A stretch of 49,142 bases of DNA. It comes from Desulfobacteraceae bacterium. Its GTDB lineage: Bacteria > Desulfobacterota > Desulfobacteria > Desulfobacterales > Desulfolunaceae. The notes below the pieces were generated by a model. It did not search any database. It was given only the letters and a program-made list of their open reading frames with translations, and was not told the DNA's origin. Positions within the stretch are counted from its first letter, which is position 1. Every line of letters begins with the position of its first letter. Positions 9,383 through 17,500 of this stretch are shown here, piece after piece. Where the stretch lies: the NCBI GenBank assembly GCA_013619155.1, contig JABXKT010000008.1, positions 1 to 49,142 on the forward strand, given 5' to 3'. Position numbers and translations under genes: made by a program.

Positions 9383-9417
9383 AAAAAAGTGCCGGGGCAT
9401 AAGCGGAGTAGTGCCCC
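9383..9417 (-). terminator. Terminator after the UbiE gene
   Basis: Read on the minus strand, GGGGCA and TGCCCC pair around a 12-base loop, then GGCAC and a run of six T. It lies about 20 bases beyond the stop of the methyltransferase gene. Confidence 0.6.
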
Positions 9418-9437
9418 TCATTTTTTAATGAACGCGC

Positions 9438-10151
9438 CTATACCTTCCGACCGGTAAAGAGGGTAACGATGCCGAAGGTCATGGGACGGGCGTGGACATC
9501 GGTGAAACCGGCCCCTTTCATGATCGCTTTAAATTCGGCGTGGCTGGGAAATTTTAAGACCGACTCGGGGAGGTAGGAGTAGGCCCCCCTGTTCTTCGAA
9601 AAGAGGCCACCAACGAGGGGGAGTATCTTCTGGAAGTAGAGAAGATAAAGGCCCCGCAAGAAGGTATGGGTGGGGGTGGTGAGTTCGAGGACGGCGACGC
9701 GTCCCCCTTTTTTCAGACAGCGATGAAACTCGACAAGGGCTCCGTGGCGATCCATGATATTCCGGATGCCGAAGGCGATGGTGACGGCATCATAGGCCGC
9801 ATCCGGGGAGGGCAGGCCAAGACCATTGCCCTGGGCCAGGACAATGGATGCACCGTGGGGCTCTTTCTCGACCTTGGCCTTACCCAGGGCCAGCATATTA
9901 AAGGAGAAATCGGTGGCTGTGATAAAGAGACGTCCTTTCGTTCTCCTCACCGCCTCGATGGCCATGTCGCAGGTACCGCACGCCACATCCATCATTTTTT
10001 TTTCACGACCGTTTCCGAGTTTAAGGGAGGCGATGGCCCGACGTCGCCAGATCACATCCTGATACAGACTCAGGCTTCGATTCAAAAAATCATACTTCGG
10101 AGCGATGGCGTCAAACATCTCCCGAATAAAGGGAAGCTCTACATTATTCAT
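9438..10151 (-). CDS. ubiE: UbiE/MenG (demethyl)quinone C-methyltransferase
   Basis: A class I SAM-dependent methyltransferase of about 237 residues that adds the ring methyl group in menaquinone or ubiquinone synthesis. Motifs: IREMFDAIAPKYDFLNRSLS (family N-terminal signature), MMDVACGTCDMAIEA (SAM motif I), AYDAVTIAFGIRNIMD, GGRVAVLELTTP, and KNRGAYSYLPESVLKFPS near the end. Which quinone is used cannot be seen; an anaerobic relative would suggest menaquinone. ATG 10151 is chosen because the family homology begins right after it. An in-frame ATG at 10199 would add 16 residues, and neither start has a strong ribosome site. It converges with pyk. Confidence 0.88.
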   Translation of the reverse strand: MNNVELPFIREMFDAIAPKYDFLNRSLSLYQDVIWRRRAIASLKLGNGREKKMMDVACGTCDMAIEAVRRTKGRLFITATDFSFNMLALGKAKVEKEPHGASIVLAQGNGLGLPSPDAAYDAVTIAFGIRNIMDRHGALVEFHRCLKKGGRVAVLELTTPTHTFLRGLYLLYFQKILPLVGGLFSKNRGAYSYLPESVLKFPSHAEFKAIMKGAGFTDVHARPMTFGIVTLFTGRKV

Positions 10152-10245
10152 TGACAACACCAAATTCTGGTTTAATTTAGTCCATGGTTCTACCGACATG
10201 GGAGGGGTGCGCCCTCATGGATGCCCCCCTATCGAAAAAAGAGCC

Positions 10246-10386
10246 ATGCCGACGGCCATGCCGCGTTCTGAGCAGCCTATGTCATCCGGCGCCCCACACG
10301 GTGCGCTCATCAAAGTTCAGGACACCGAATTATCACAATTGACCAATCGTGACAACCTGTTGGAAGCGTATCGGAAATATACATGA
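10246..10386 (+). CDS. Possible small ORF overlapping the dnaJ start
   Basis: A 46-codon frame that ends with TGA inside the dnaJ start region (ATGA overlap). Its tail, [19 protein letters not shown], looks protein-like, and a stop-start overlap is typical of translational coupling. Against it: the first half is Pro/Ser-rich, codon choice (TTA, TTG, TCA) differs from the neighbours, and no ribosome site stands out. It is unrecognised and may simply be dnaJ leader. Confidence 0.25.
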   Translation: MPTAMPRSEQPMSSGAPHGALIKVQDTELSQLTNRDNLLEAYRKYT

Positions 10387-11501
10387 CCACAAAAAGAGAC
10401 TACTACGAAATCCTCGGTGTCGATCGCAGCGCAAATGCAGAGGAATTGAAAAAAAAATACCGCAAGCTCGCACTGAAATTTCACCCCGACCGAAATCCGG
10501 GGAATAAAGAGGCCGAGGACCACTTCAAAGAGGCCGCTGAGGCCTACGATGTCCTCACCGACGCCAAGAAACGTCAAATCTACGACCAGTATGGCCACCA
10601 AGGCCTCGAGGGGAGTGGCGGTTCGAGGGCAGGCGGGTTCGATGACATATTCTCCAACTTCGGAGATATCTTCGAAGACTTCTTCGGCATGGGTGGCGGC
10701 GGCGGAGGAGGCCGTGGACGCGGCAGGAGCCGTGTTCAGCGAGGAGCCGATCTTCGATACGACCTCACCATCGAGTTCGAAGAGGCCGCTTTCGGTACCG
10801 AAAAAGAGATCACCTTAGAGAAACACCAGACCTGCCCCACCTGCAACGGTAACGGATGCAAGCCCGGTACCCAACCTGAGATATGCCATCTCTGCAACGG
10901 AACGGGTCAACACACCCAGAGCCAGGGATTTTTCACCGTGCGCTCCACCTGTCCGGCCTGTCATGGTCAGGGGAAAGCTATCAAGAATCCCTGCCCCGAG
11001 TGCCGTGGACAGGGCCAGGTGGCGATCAGTAAGACCGTCTCCCTAAAAATCCCCGCAGGTGTGGACACAGATTCACGTCTGCGCCTCACCAATGAGGGGG
11101 AGGCCAGCCCCAACGGAGGACCCAACGGGGATCTCTACGTCTTTATCTCGGTGCGTCCTCACAAACACTTCCAGAGAAACGACACGGACATCATCTGTCT
11201 GGTGGAGATCTCATTCACCCAGGCCGCCCTGGGAGCATCCATCACCATCCCCACCCTGGACGGGGAGACCTCCCTTAAGATCCCGGCCGGAACCCAGTAT
11301 GCCGAGACCTTCCGATTCCCCGGAAAAGGGATGCCCTCCCTGCGGGGTGGACGACGGGGAGATCAGATCATTCAGGTGGAGATCACCACGCCGAAAAAGC
11401 TCTCCAAGAAACAGGAAAAACTGCTTCGAGAATTTGAAAAGCTCGATTCTGAAAAATTTACCAACAGGCTAAAAAACCTGCTTAAGGGTTCAGGGTATTA
11501 A
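10383..11501 (+). CDS. dnaJ: Chaperone DnaJ (type I Hsp40)
   Basis: A full-length 372-residue type I Hsp40. It has a J domain ([22 protein letters not shown] at about 39-41), a Gly/Phe-rich linker including a run of eight Gly, four zinc-finger repeats ([32 protein letters not shown]), and two C-terminal substrate-binding barrels ending with [15 protein letters not shown]. It stimulates the DnaK ATPase and delivers unfolded clients. No dnaK or grpE gene is adjacent, which is unusual but not rare. A UUCG-capped terminator follows at once. Confidence 0.95.
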   Translation: MTTKRDYYEILGVDRSANAEELKKKYRKLALKFHPDRNPGNKEAEDHFKEAAEAYDVLTDAKKRQIYDQYGHQGLEGSGGSRAGGFDDIFSNFGDIFEDFFGMGGGGGGGRGRGRSRVQRGADLRYDLTIEFEEAAFGTEKEITLEKHQTCPTCNGNGCKPGTQPEICHLCNGTGQHTQSQGFFTVRSTCPACHGQGKAIKNPCPECRGQGQVAISKTVSLKIPAGVDTDSRLRLTNEGEASPNGGPNGDLYVFISVRPHKHFQRNDTDIICLVEISFTQAALGASITIPTLDGETSLKIPAGTQYAETFRFPGKGMPSLRGGRRGDQIIQVEITTPKKLSKKQEKLLREFEKLDSEKFTNRLKNLLKGSGY

Positions 11502-11530
11502 CCATATTGCTTAAAGAGCCCATTGGGACT

Positions 11531-11556
11531 CCAACCCCTTCGGGGGTTGGGGTTTT
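11531..11556 (+). terminator. Terminator after dnaJ
   Basis: A perfect eight-pair stem CCAACCCC/GGGGTTGG closed by a stable TTCG loop is followed by GGTTTT. It sits 30 bases past the dnaJ stop and before the queD ribosome site. Confidence 0.8.
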
Positions 11557-11580
11557 ACGCCACATGCATAAGGAGATCCC

Positions 11581-11952
11581 ATGTTTGAATTGAAAGTCAC
11601 GACCCGTTTTGCAGCCGCACACAAGCTGACCATGGTGGGAAAGCAGTGCGAGAACCTTCATGGCCACAACTGGCATGTGGAAGTGTACGTTCAAGGAGAA
11701 AAGCTCGATAAAGGCGGCGTCCTCATGGACTTCGGCATTATCAAAAAAGAGCTCAAAGAGGTGATCAATACCCTGGACCACACATTTTTAAATGAACTTG
11801 ATATCTTCAAGGATAAAGCGGCCTCATCGGAGCACATCGCCATGTACATCGCCCATGAGCTGGAAAAACGCGTGCATGTGGATGGGGTGAAGATCACCCG
11901 TGTGTCGGCCTGGGAGTCAGAAAACTCCTGCGCCACCTACATCACCGATTAA
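11581..11952 (+). CDS. queD: QueD: 6-carboxy-5,6,7,8-tetrahydropterin synthase
   Basis: A 123-residue member of the 6-pyruvoyl-tetrahydropterin synthase family. It converts dihydroneopterin triphosphate to carboxytetrahydropterin in the path to the tRNA base queuosine. The zinc site is visible as His in FAAAHKL plus the HGH of CENLHGHNW, with Cys 24 in place as catalytic residue. MDFGIIKKELKEVIN, LDHTFLNE and the Glu of VSAWESE complete the family pattern. An AAGGAGA ribosome site precedes ATG 11581. No other queuosine gene and no visible preQ1-type riboswitch lie nearby. Confidence 0.9.
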   Translation: MFELKVTTRFAAAHKLTMVGKQCENLHGHNWHVEVYVQGEKLDKGGVLMDFGIIKKELKEVINTLDHTFLNELDIFKDKAASSEHIAMYIAHELEKRVHVDGVKITRVSAWESENSCATYITD

Positions 11953-12056
11953 ACCGTGCGCCATGAGAGGGTGCCTGCATGCCTTTTTTGTAAACACCCT
12001 CAAACCAGACACCACGGCGATACGGACCATCGTCTCTTAAGATTGAAGGGCACACC

Positions 12057-12815
12057 ATGAAATTCAGACCCTGCATCGACATCCACCAGGGGGTTGTCAA
12101 ACAGATTGTGGGCGGGACACTAAAGGACGGAGACCAGGCCCCCACCACAAACTTTGCCGCCACCCATCCGGCCGCCTGGTTTGCCGAGCGTTACCGCAAA
12201 GACAAGCTGACTGGCGGCCATATCATCCAACTGGGGCCCGGAAATGAGGCAGCCGCCCAAGGGGCTCTCTCAGCCTGGCCCGAGGGCATGCAGATTGGCG
12301 GGGGGGTCACCATCGACAACGCCAAAAGCTGGCTCGACCGGGGGGCCGCAGCCATCATCGTTACCTCCCATGTCTTTCATGACGGCCGCATCGACGAAGA
12401 ACGCCTCGCCCGCCTCGTACAACACGTGGGCAAGGAGCGCCTCGTCCTGGACCTGAGCTGCCGGAGAAGCGAGGCAGGGTACCGCATCGTCACCGACAGA
12501 TGGCAGAAGTGGACCGATGAGGTAATCACCCTTCCCCTCCTCCATCGTTTGGCCACCTCCTGCCATGAATTTTTGATCCATGGGGTGGATGTGGAAGGAA
12601 TGGTCTCAGGTATTGAGGAACCACTGGTGGCGCTTCTGGGCCAGTGGGGAGACCACCCCATCACCTATGCGGGGGGCATTCGTTCCATTGCCGATATCGA
12701 GACGATCGAGACCCTGGGCCGGGGAGCCATCGACTTCACCGTGGGCAGCGCCCTGGATATCTTCGGAGGAACGGCCCTCTCCTATGATGACCTGACCCAA
12801 CGATATGGGTCATAA
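12057..12815 (+). CDS. hisA: HisA of the eukaryotic (HIS6-like) type
   Basis: A 252-residue (beta/alpha)8-barrel enzyme expected to isomerise ProFAR to PRFAR, the fourth step of histidine synthesis. Its opening FRPCIDIHQGVVKQIVGG, then GGHIIQLGPGNEAAA, GMQIGGGVTIDNAKSWLDRGA, LVLDLSCR, EFLIHGVDVEGM and ITYAGGIRSIADIE, match the fungal/plant HIS6 branch rather than normal bacterial HisA. The likely catalytic Asp residues are in CIDIHQG and in VLDLS. It stands alone: no other his genes are within the window. The branch is rare in bacteria, so transfer is plausible. ATG 12057 follows a moderate AAGG site. Confidence 0.88.
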   Translation: MKFRPCIDIHQGVVKQIVGGTLKDGDQAPTTNFAATHPAAWFAERYRKDKLTGGHIIQLGPGNEAAAQGALSAWPEGMQIGGGVTIDNAKSWLDRGAAAIIVTSHVFHDGRIDEERLARLVQHVGKERLVLDLSCRRSEAGYRIVTDRWQKWTDEVITLPLLHRLATSCHEFLIHGVDVEGMVSGIEEPLVALLGQWGDHPITYAGGIRSIADIETIETLGRGAIDFTVGSALDIFGGTALSYDDLTQRYGS

Positions 12816-12833
12816 ATCCTCCTTTTGTACACA

Positions 12834-12864
12834 CTGTGCGAATCATGCCACCTGATTTGCACAG
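12834..12864. repeat. Inverted repeat after hisA
   Basis: CTGTGCGAATCA and TGATTTGCACAG pair over 11 of 12 positions around a seven-base loop, about 20 bases past the hisA stop. No T-run follows, so it may be a weak terminator or a protein-binding site for the next gene. Confidence 0.55.
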
Positions 12865-13106
12865 TCAATCCCCCTTCCGTCTCCACCCATCCCCGTCAAC
12901 CCATCTATAATCCATGACATTCTTCGCTCTAAATTATAGGCATGATATTTGCTTATAATCCTGACCTATAAAATTCGATGAAGAGAGCCGACCTCGATGC
13001 CTGAACCATGGCCTTATCATGGCCGCATCCACGGCCCTTCCTTAAGAATAAGAGGTCCCGGAAATACCGATATGTTCATCCCCATTACCCACGGAGGTCA
13101 CCACCC

Positions 13107-14000
13107 ATGCTATCCTTTCTGCCCGGCCCGGCCAGGGGGTTGCTCGCCTTCCTACTCTACCTTGTCAATTCTATCATCATCGCCACCCCCATTGTGGTCA
13201 TTGCCATCACTAAATTCTTGATTCCCCTCCCCTTCTGGCAGATGGTATCCCGAAAAATTATCGACGGCCTGGCCAACAGCTGGGTCCATATCAACACCTT
13301 CAATATGTGGCTCATGCAAGATTTCGATCTTAAAATCACCGGCACCGAAAATCTCAGCAAAGATATGTGGTACCTCGTCATCAGCAATCATCAGAGTTGG
13401 GTGGATATTCTGGTTCTCCAGCGCGCCCTCAATGGAAAGATCCCCTTCTTAAAATTTTTCCTAAAAAAAGAGCTGATATGGATTCCCGTCATGGGTCTGG
13501 CCTGGTGGGCCATGGACTTCCCCTTCATGAAGCGCTACTCTAAGAAGTTCCTGAAAAAAAATCCCCACCTCAAGGGCCAGGATATTGAGGTGACCCGAAA
13601 GGCCTGTGAAAAATACAAGACCGTGCCGGTCTCCATCGTCAACTTCGTGGAGGGGACCCGTTTTACCCCGGCAAAACACCGCCAGCAAAACTCCCCCTTT
13701 ACTCACCTACTCAGGCCCAAAGCCGGGGGTATCGCCTTTGTCCTCGGATCCATGGGAGAGCTCATGACCGGTATCGTCAATGTCACCATCGTCTACCCCA
13801 AGGGCCCCCGAAATTTTATCGCCTTCCTCTGTGGAAAGATCGATGCCATCAGCGTCCACGTAGAACTCATGGAAATGACCCATGATATCATCGGATCCTA
13901 CGAAAAAGACCCCCAATTCCGCACCCACTTCCAATCCTGGGTCAACGGCATATGGGAGGAGAAAGACCGACGCATCGACACTATGCGCAAGGCCGCCTAA
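13107..14000 (+). CDS. Membrane acyltransferase (PlsC family, YihG-like)
   Basis: A 297-residue 1-acylglycerol-phosphate acyltransferase-type protein. An N-terminal membrane segment (LLAFLLYLVNSIIIATPIVV) is followed by the acyltransferase core: motif I NHQSWVDILVL, motif II region PFLKFFLKKELIWIP, motif III FVEGTRFTP and the downstream LLRPKAGGIAFVL. This layout resembles YihG/LCLAT1-like enzymes. It likely acylates a lysophospholipid at the inner membrane. ATG 13107 is chosen for its strong GGAGGT site at 13093-13098; the frame is open 33 codons further upstream without homology. Confidence 0.85.
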   Translation: MLSFLPGPARGLLAFLLYLVNSIIIATPIVVIAITKFLIPLPFWQMVSRKIIDGLANSWVHINTFNMWLMQDFDLKITGTENLSKDMWYLVISNHQSWVDILVLQRALNGKIPFLKFFLKKELIWIPVMGLAWWAMDFPFMKRYSKKFLKKNPHLKGQDIEVTRKACEKYKTVPVSIVNFVEGTRFTPAKHRQQNSPFTHLLRPKAGGIAFVLGSMGELMTGIVNVTIVYPKGPRNFIAFLCGKIDAISVHVELMEMTHDIIGSYEKDPQFRTHFQSWVNGIWEEKDRRIDTMRKAA

Positions 14001-14045
14001 GGAAAAATAGAGTCAAAATTATAGTGATACTGCCCCCATAAAAAA

Positions 14046-14057
14046 TGGGTATACCCA
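14046..14057. promoter_or_regulatory. 12-bp perfect palindrome in an AT-rich spacer
   Basis: TGGGTATACCCA is fully self-complementary and lies in the 231-bp AT-rich spacer before the lactonase-like gene. A second, longer inverted repeat (AAGAGCC at about 14076, GGCTCTT at 14113-14119) lies just downstream. The first could be an operator, and the second a weak terminator for the acyltransferase gene. Confidence 0.4.
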
Positions 14058-14231
14058 CATCTCAAAAAGAGAAAAAAGAGCCTTCCTACCTTTGTGCCAG
14101 AGCTATGATAGAGGCTCTTCTCTAATATTCAAATATTTACAGCCCAAATTAAGTAGTATACCTTTTCAGAAAAAACAAAACTGAATGTCTTTATTGATGG
14201 GATATTTTTTTTCTTAAAGGAGGGAGATCAC

Positions 14232-15071
14232 ATGGAATGGGGTGGATACAGATGTCATGCAATGGAGACATGCCGGTTTATCTTAGACGGTGGTGCGATG
14301 TTCGGGGTAGTGCCAAAATCACTCTGGGAGAGAAAAATACCGGCGGATGATAAGAACCGCATCCCCCTTATCGCGCGATCTCTGCTACTCCGTGGCCATG
14401 GGCGCACCATCCTCGTGGATACAGGCTGTGGGACAAAATTTTCCGAGAAAGAGCTGGCCATCTATGGCGTCACCCACATCCAGAGTCTCGACGATTCCCT
14501 AACGAATTATGATCTCACCCCGGCCGATATCACCGATGTCATCCTCACCCATCTCCACTTCGACCACGCCGGGGGTACCACCTACCTTCAAGGGGAAGAG
14601 GTGGTACCCACCTTCCCCAACGCCACCTACTACACCCAGAGGCGTCAGCTCCACTGGGCCAAGAATCCGACCTTAAGAGATCGGGCCAGCTTCCTTGTGG
14701 AAAACTGGGCCCCCTTGGAAAAAAGTGGTCAACTGAGGGTATTAAATGGCAATGAGCTCCCCTTAACCAATATCGAGCTTCTCTTCTCCGACGGTCACAC
14801 CTGTGGCCAGCAACTCCCCCTCATCAAGGATACAGACAGCGCCCTTCTCTACTGCGGAGACCTCATCCCCACCTCGGCACACATTCCCATCGCCTGGGGC
14901 ATGGGTTACGACAATCAGCCCCTCGTCATTATGGCGGAGAAGGAGGCGACCCTGGCACGCGCCGTGAAAGAGAACTGGACCCTTTTTTTTGAACACGATC
15001 CAGCCATCTGTGCCGTGACCTTAAAAGAGGGGCGAAAAGGGATTACCCAGGATCAGGTGGTGGCAATCTGA
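14232..15071 (+). CDS. Metallo-beta-lactamase-fold hydrolase, lactonase-like
   Basis: A 279-residue soluble hydrolase of the metallo-beta-lactamase superfamily. The metal-binding core VILTHLHFDHAGG is intact, with further ligands suggested by SDGHTCGQ, YCGDLIP and FFEHDP. Early features (LDGGAMFGVVPKSLWERKI, TILVDTGCG) resemble the group containing acyl-homoserine-lactone lactonases, but the substrate cannot be deduced. No signal peptide is visible. A strong AAAGGAGGGAG site precedes ATG 14232. The gene is followed by copy B of the intergenic repeat. Confidence 0.82.
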   Translation: MEWGGYRCHAMETCRFILDGGAMFGVVPKSLWERKIPADDKNRIPLIARSLLLRGHGRTILVDTGCGTKFSEKELAIYGVTHIQSLDDSLTNYDLTPADITDVILTHLHFDHAGGTTYLQGEEVVPTFPNATYYTQRRQLHWAKNPTLRDRASFLVENWAPLEKSGQLRVLNGNELPLTNIELLFSDGHTCGQQLPLIKDTDSALLYCGDLIPTSAHIPIAWGMGYDNQPLVIMAEKEATLARAVKENWTLFFEHDPAICAVTLKEGRKGITQDQVVAI

Positions 15072-15400
15072 CCCCTTTTAAAAAAAAGTCGGAGGATGCC
15101 TCGGTGGGCCCTGCCGGGAGCCAACTTTTTACAAAAGATTGCCAAACAGGCTTTTATAGTGAGGTCCAGGGGCCCAGTCTCTGGCTGGGCGTGTCGATTT
15201 AATCAAAAAAACGCCTATTTTAGCCATTTTCATAAGAATACCGCTGTGATTTGTCCCGAGGAACGAGGGGCAAAGCACAGCGGTCACTCGCTTTCGAGGT
15301 GGCCCACCTCGTCGCCGGAGGCTTACTTTTTTAAGCCCACTTTAACCATAGAGGGCAGACTTTAGCCGCATTGCCTTTCCCCTCTAAACCGGAGCCCCCC
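15072..15400. other. Gene-free stretch between two metallo-beta-lactamase-fold genes
   Basis: This 329-bp spacer is almost filled by copy B of the repeat element (15090-15325, minus). It includes a GCCCAG/CTGGGC hairpin near 15172-15190, an eight-base CCGCTGTG/CACAGCGG pair, a CGAGGTGG/CCACCTCG hairpin at about 15295-15311, and GGCTTA/TAAGCC around CTTTTT at about 15320. A short open frame (15096-15365) has no ribosome site and is rejected. Confidence 0.6.
15090..15325 (-). repeat. Intergenic repeat element, copy B (inverted relative to copy A)
   Basis: On the minus strand this runs from AAGCCTCCGGCG through GCCACCTCGAAAGC, a stem CCGCTGTG...CACAGCGG enclosing CAAATCACA, a variable 91-base middle, then CCTGTTTG and a CCC-GGCA-GGG hairpin ending at GAGGCATCCTCCG. 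The same order occurs at 5881-6076 on the plus strand. Relative to copy A, the large stem swaps a C-G pair for A-T, which keeps the pairing. Confidence 0.7.
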
Positions 15401-16393
15401 ATGCTCTATATCCTAGCAATTCTCGTCCTCATCGCGCCCCTTTTATGGCTCAAAATCAGACTCATGAAAGATATCCGCCGCCAAAAGGCCGACGAAAGCG
15501 CCTTTTCGTCCCCCACCTTAGAGACCGCCCACTCCGTTGCCTCCCTCTCCATCCTCCCCCTCGTGGAGTACCATGGAGCCGATGAGACTCTGGCCACCGA
15601 AGCGGGCGTCTCCTATCTAATCAAGGCGGGGGATATGCGAATACTCCTCGATGTGGGGGCCAATGAGGGGAAAACAGACCCATCCCCCCTTCTGGCCAAT
15701 GCCCAAAGGCTGGGCGTCGATCTGAGTACCATCGATGCCCTCTTTCTCAGCCATCTCCATCGGGATCATGTGGGGGGAATTGCCGAAGAGAAGGGAAAAT
15801 ATGTCTCCATTTCCAGGGGTGAGCACCCCGTCCGGGACATCTGCGTCTACACCCCCGAACCCTTAACAGGCCCCTTACCCAGGGGATGCGAGGCCATCAC
15901 CGTCACCGCACCGGTGGAGATCGCCCCCGGCATTTGGTCCATGGGCCCCATGGGACGGGCCCTCTGTCTCATGGGCTATATCCAGGAACAGGCCCTGGCC
16001 ATCCATGTGAAGGGCAAGGGGATGGCCCTTATCATCGGATGCGGACACCCCACCATCGAACGACTCTTAGCAAGGTGCCAGGGCCTCTTTCCCCACCCCA
16101 TCTTTGCCGTGATCGGGGGACTTCACTACCCCATCCACGGAGGACGGATGATGATGGGGCCCATCAATATTCAACGGCTCGTGGGAAGTGATCGGATGCC
16201 AGGATGGGGCCTTGGTGAAGCCGAGGTACGAGACGGCATCGCCGCCCTTAAACGGGCCGGGGTGGGGGCGGTGGGGATCTCTCCCCATGACAGCTGTGAC
16301 TGGACCCTGGATCAATTCCGACAGGCCTTTAAGGGCTCATACCACGAGGTGGCGGTGGGCCACACCATTGAACTCGCCCCCGATATCGACTAA
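15401..16393 (+). CDS. Metallo-beta-lactamase-fold protein with N-terminal membrane anchor
   Basis: A 330-residue protein with a single N-terminal hydrophobic helix (MLYILAILVLIAPLLWL) and then an MBL domain. The metal site is FLSHLHRDHVGG; later GMALIIGCGHPTIE and VIGGLHYPIHG are typical of the archaeal-type DHPR-P synthase-like group, whose biochemical role in bacteria is mostly unknown. ISPHDSCDW near the end may supply another ligand. The helix suggests anchoring in the inner membrane. ATG 15401 follows CCGGAG and starts exactly at the helix. It ends 15 bases from the convergent motility operon. Confidence 0.75.
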   Translation: MLYILAILVLIAPLLWLKIRLMKDIRRQKADESAFSSPTLETAHSVASLSILPLVEYHGADETLATEAGVSYLIKAGDMRILLDVGANEGKTDPSPLLANAQRLGVDLSTIDALFLSHLHRDHVGGIAEEKGKYVSISRGEHPVRDICVYTPEPLTGPLPRGCEAITVTAPVEIAPGIWSMGPMGRALCLMGYIQEQALAIHVKGKGMALIIGCGHPTIERLLARCQGLFPHPIFAVIGGLHYPIHGGRMMMGPINIQRLVGSDRMPGWGLGEAEVRDGIAALKRAGVGAVGISPHDSCDWTLDQFRQAFKGSYHEVAVGHTIELAPDID

Positions 16394-16408
16394 AACCCCC
16401 ACCAAAAA

Positions 16409-16969
16409 TCACTCCACCGGGGGCAGATCGTCCAGGGTTTCGGCGAGGCGTTCACTGATACGCGCCGCAATTTTCGGATCCACTGCCGCAAGAATCTTAC
16501 CGGCCACATCCCCTTTTAAACGCATAAAGAGACGCTCTGTCATAACGACATCCATATTGTTGATGATGGCCGCCGCCTGCTTCGGCTTCATGCTGGAGTA
16601 GAGCTTGACGAGTTGAAGAATCTTCTTCTCCGCCTCCAGGCGCTGGGCCTCATTCACCGTTTTCTCCTTGGCCTCAAGACGGGTGAGGCTGGTCTCAATC
16701 TGCTGACGGAGCGCTTCCAGCGCTTCGCGTTTCGCCTCGAGCTCCACCTTGAACTCTTTAAGCTTTTTCTCCTCCAGACGAATCTCTTCGGCACGCTGCC
16801 CCAGGGCGATGCGTTTGGCCTCCATCGCCTTAAAGATCGCCTCCGGGGAGGACGCAGCCTTCTCAGCCGGGGCCGCCTCTTGCCCCTCGGGGGCATCGGC
16901 ACACAGCCCCACGCCGGTCAGGGCCACAAAAATAACGATCCCCATCATCCACTGTTTTATTCCCTGCAT
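16409..16969 (-). CDS. MotE-like flagellar motor assembly protein
   Basis: A 186-residue exported protein: signal peptide ending near GVGLCADA, a long charged coiled coil (about residues 45-115), and a C-terminal MgtE-N-like fold with LVKLYSSMKPKQAAAIINNMD and AGKILAAVDPKIAARISERL. This matches the MotE family, a periplasmic chaperone for the MotC stator in Helicobacter, usually encoded after fliJ. Here it is the last gene of the fli operon, six bases after fliJ, which supports a role in motor assembly. Confidence 0.8.
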   Translation of the reverse strand: MQGIKQWMMGIVIFVALTGVGLCADAPEGQEAAPAEKAASSPEAIFKAMEAKRIALGQRAEEIRLEEKKLKEFKVELEAKREALEALRQQIETSLTRLEAKEKTVNEAQRLEAEKKILQLVKLYSSMKPKQAAAIINNMDVVMTERLFMRLKGDVAGKILAAVDPKIAARISERLAETLDDLPPVE

Positions 16970-16975
16970 TACCCC

Positions 16976-17431
16976 TCACCTTTGATTGCGCGCCATGGCT
17001 GCTCGATGCACCAGTGCCGTCTCTTCTTGCTGTTTGCGCATCTCATCCTCCTGGAATCGGCCAAAGGCCTCATGCTCTCTCTCCCGAAGGGTCTCCATGG
17101 CCTTACGAGCCACGGCACACCGCGCCAGCTCTCCGCGCTTGATATCCAGATAGCCGTGCACCTTATCACGCAGCGCCGCCTCCTCCTGCCACCGCACGGC
17201 CACGCGGGCAATATAGCCTTGGGTGCCCTGGAGTTCGGCTCCACTTAAGCCCGTCTCCATGCGCCGTGCCAAGCCCTGCTCCACCGCTATCTTCTCCTGC
17301 TCCAGGGCCGCCATCTCCGAGTCCACACGGCCAAGCTCCTGGATCAGAGTCCCCACCTCCTGCATCACGAGGCGCTCCTTGTGCCGACGAAGGGAGAGGG
17401 CCGCATCGAGGGTAAATTTAAATTTTTTCAC
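16976..17431 (-). CDS. fliJ: Flagellar protein FliJ
   Basis: A 151-residue, highly charged, almost wholly alpha-helical coiled-coil protein (FKFTLDAALSLRRHKERLVMQ start, EEAALRDKVHGYLDIK middle). FliJ is the central stalk of the flagellar export ATPase and resembles the gamma subunit of F1. Family sequence conservation is low, so the call rests on size, coiled-coil pattern, the typical N-terminal KFxLDxxLxLR pattern and position between fliI and motE. Confidence 0.85.
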   Translation of the reverse strand: MKKFKFTLDAALSLRRHKERLVMQEVGTLIQELGRVDSEMAALEQEKIAVEQGLARRMETGLSGAELQGTQGYIARVAVRWQEEAALRDKVHGYLDIKRGELARCAVARKAMETLREREHEAFGRFQEDEMRKQQEETALVHRAAMARNQR

Positions 17432-17500
17432 AACGCCTTCTCACCATCAAAATGGGCGGACAGGAGATAAGCCCCTACCCCTTAAATTTACGAATGCATC

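Noticed and set aside
11502..11580. preQ1-type riboswitch before queD
   Set aside because: The only structure seen is the dnaJ terminator; no preQ1 aptamer-like A-rich tail or pseudoknot is evident.
15242..15325. c-di-GMP-I (GEMM), cobalamin or molybdenum-cofactor riboswitch
   Set aside because: Some short words (GCCTCCGG, CGAAAG) recall these classes, but the ordered core motifs are missing and the strand does not place it as a leader of a downstream gene.
15096..15365. 89-codon frame within the repeat copy B
   Set aside because: No ribosome site, lies in predicted stem-loops, and copy A does not preserve the frame.
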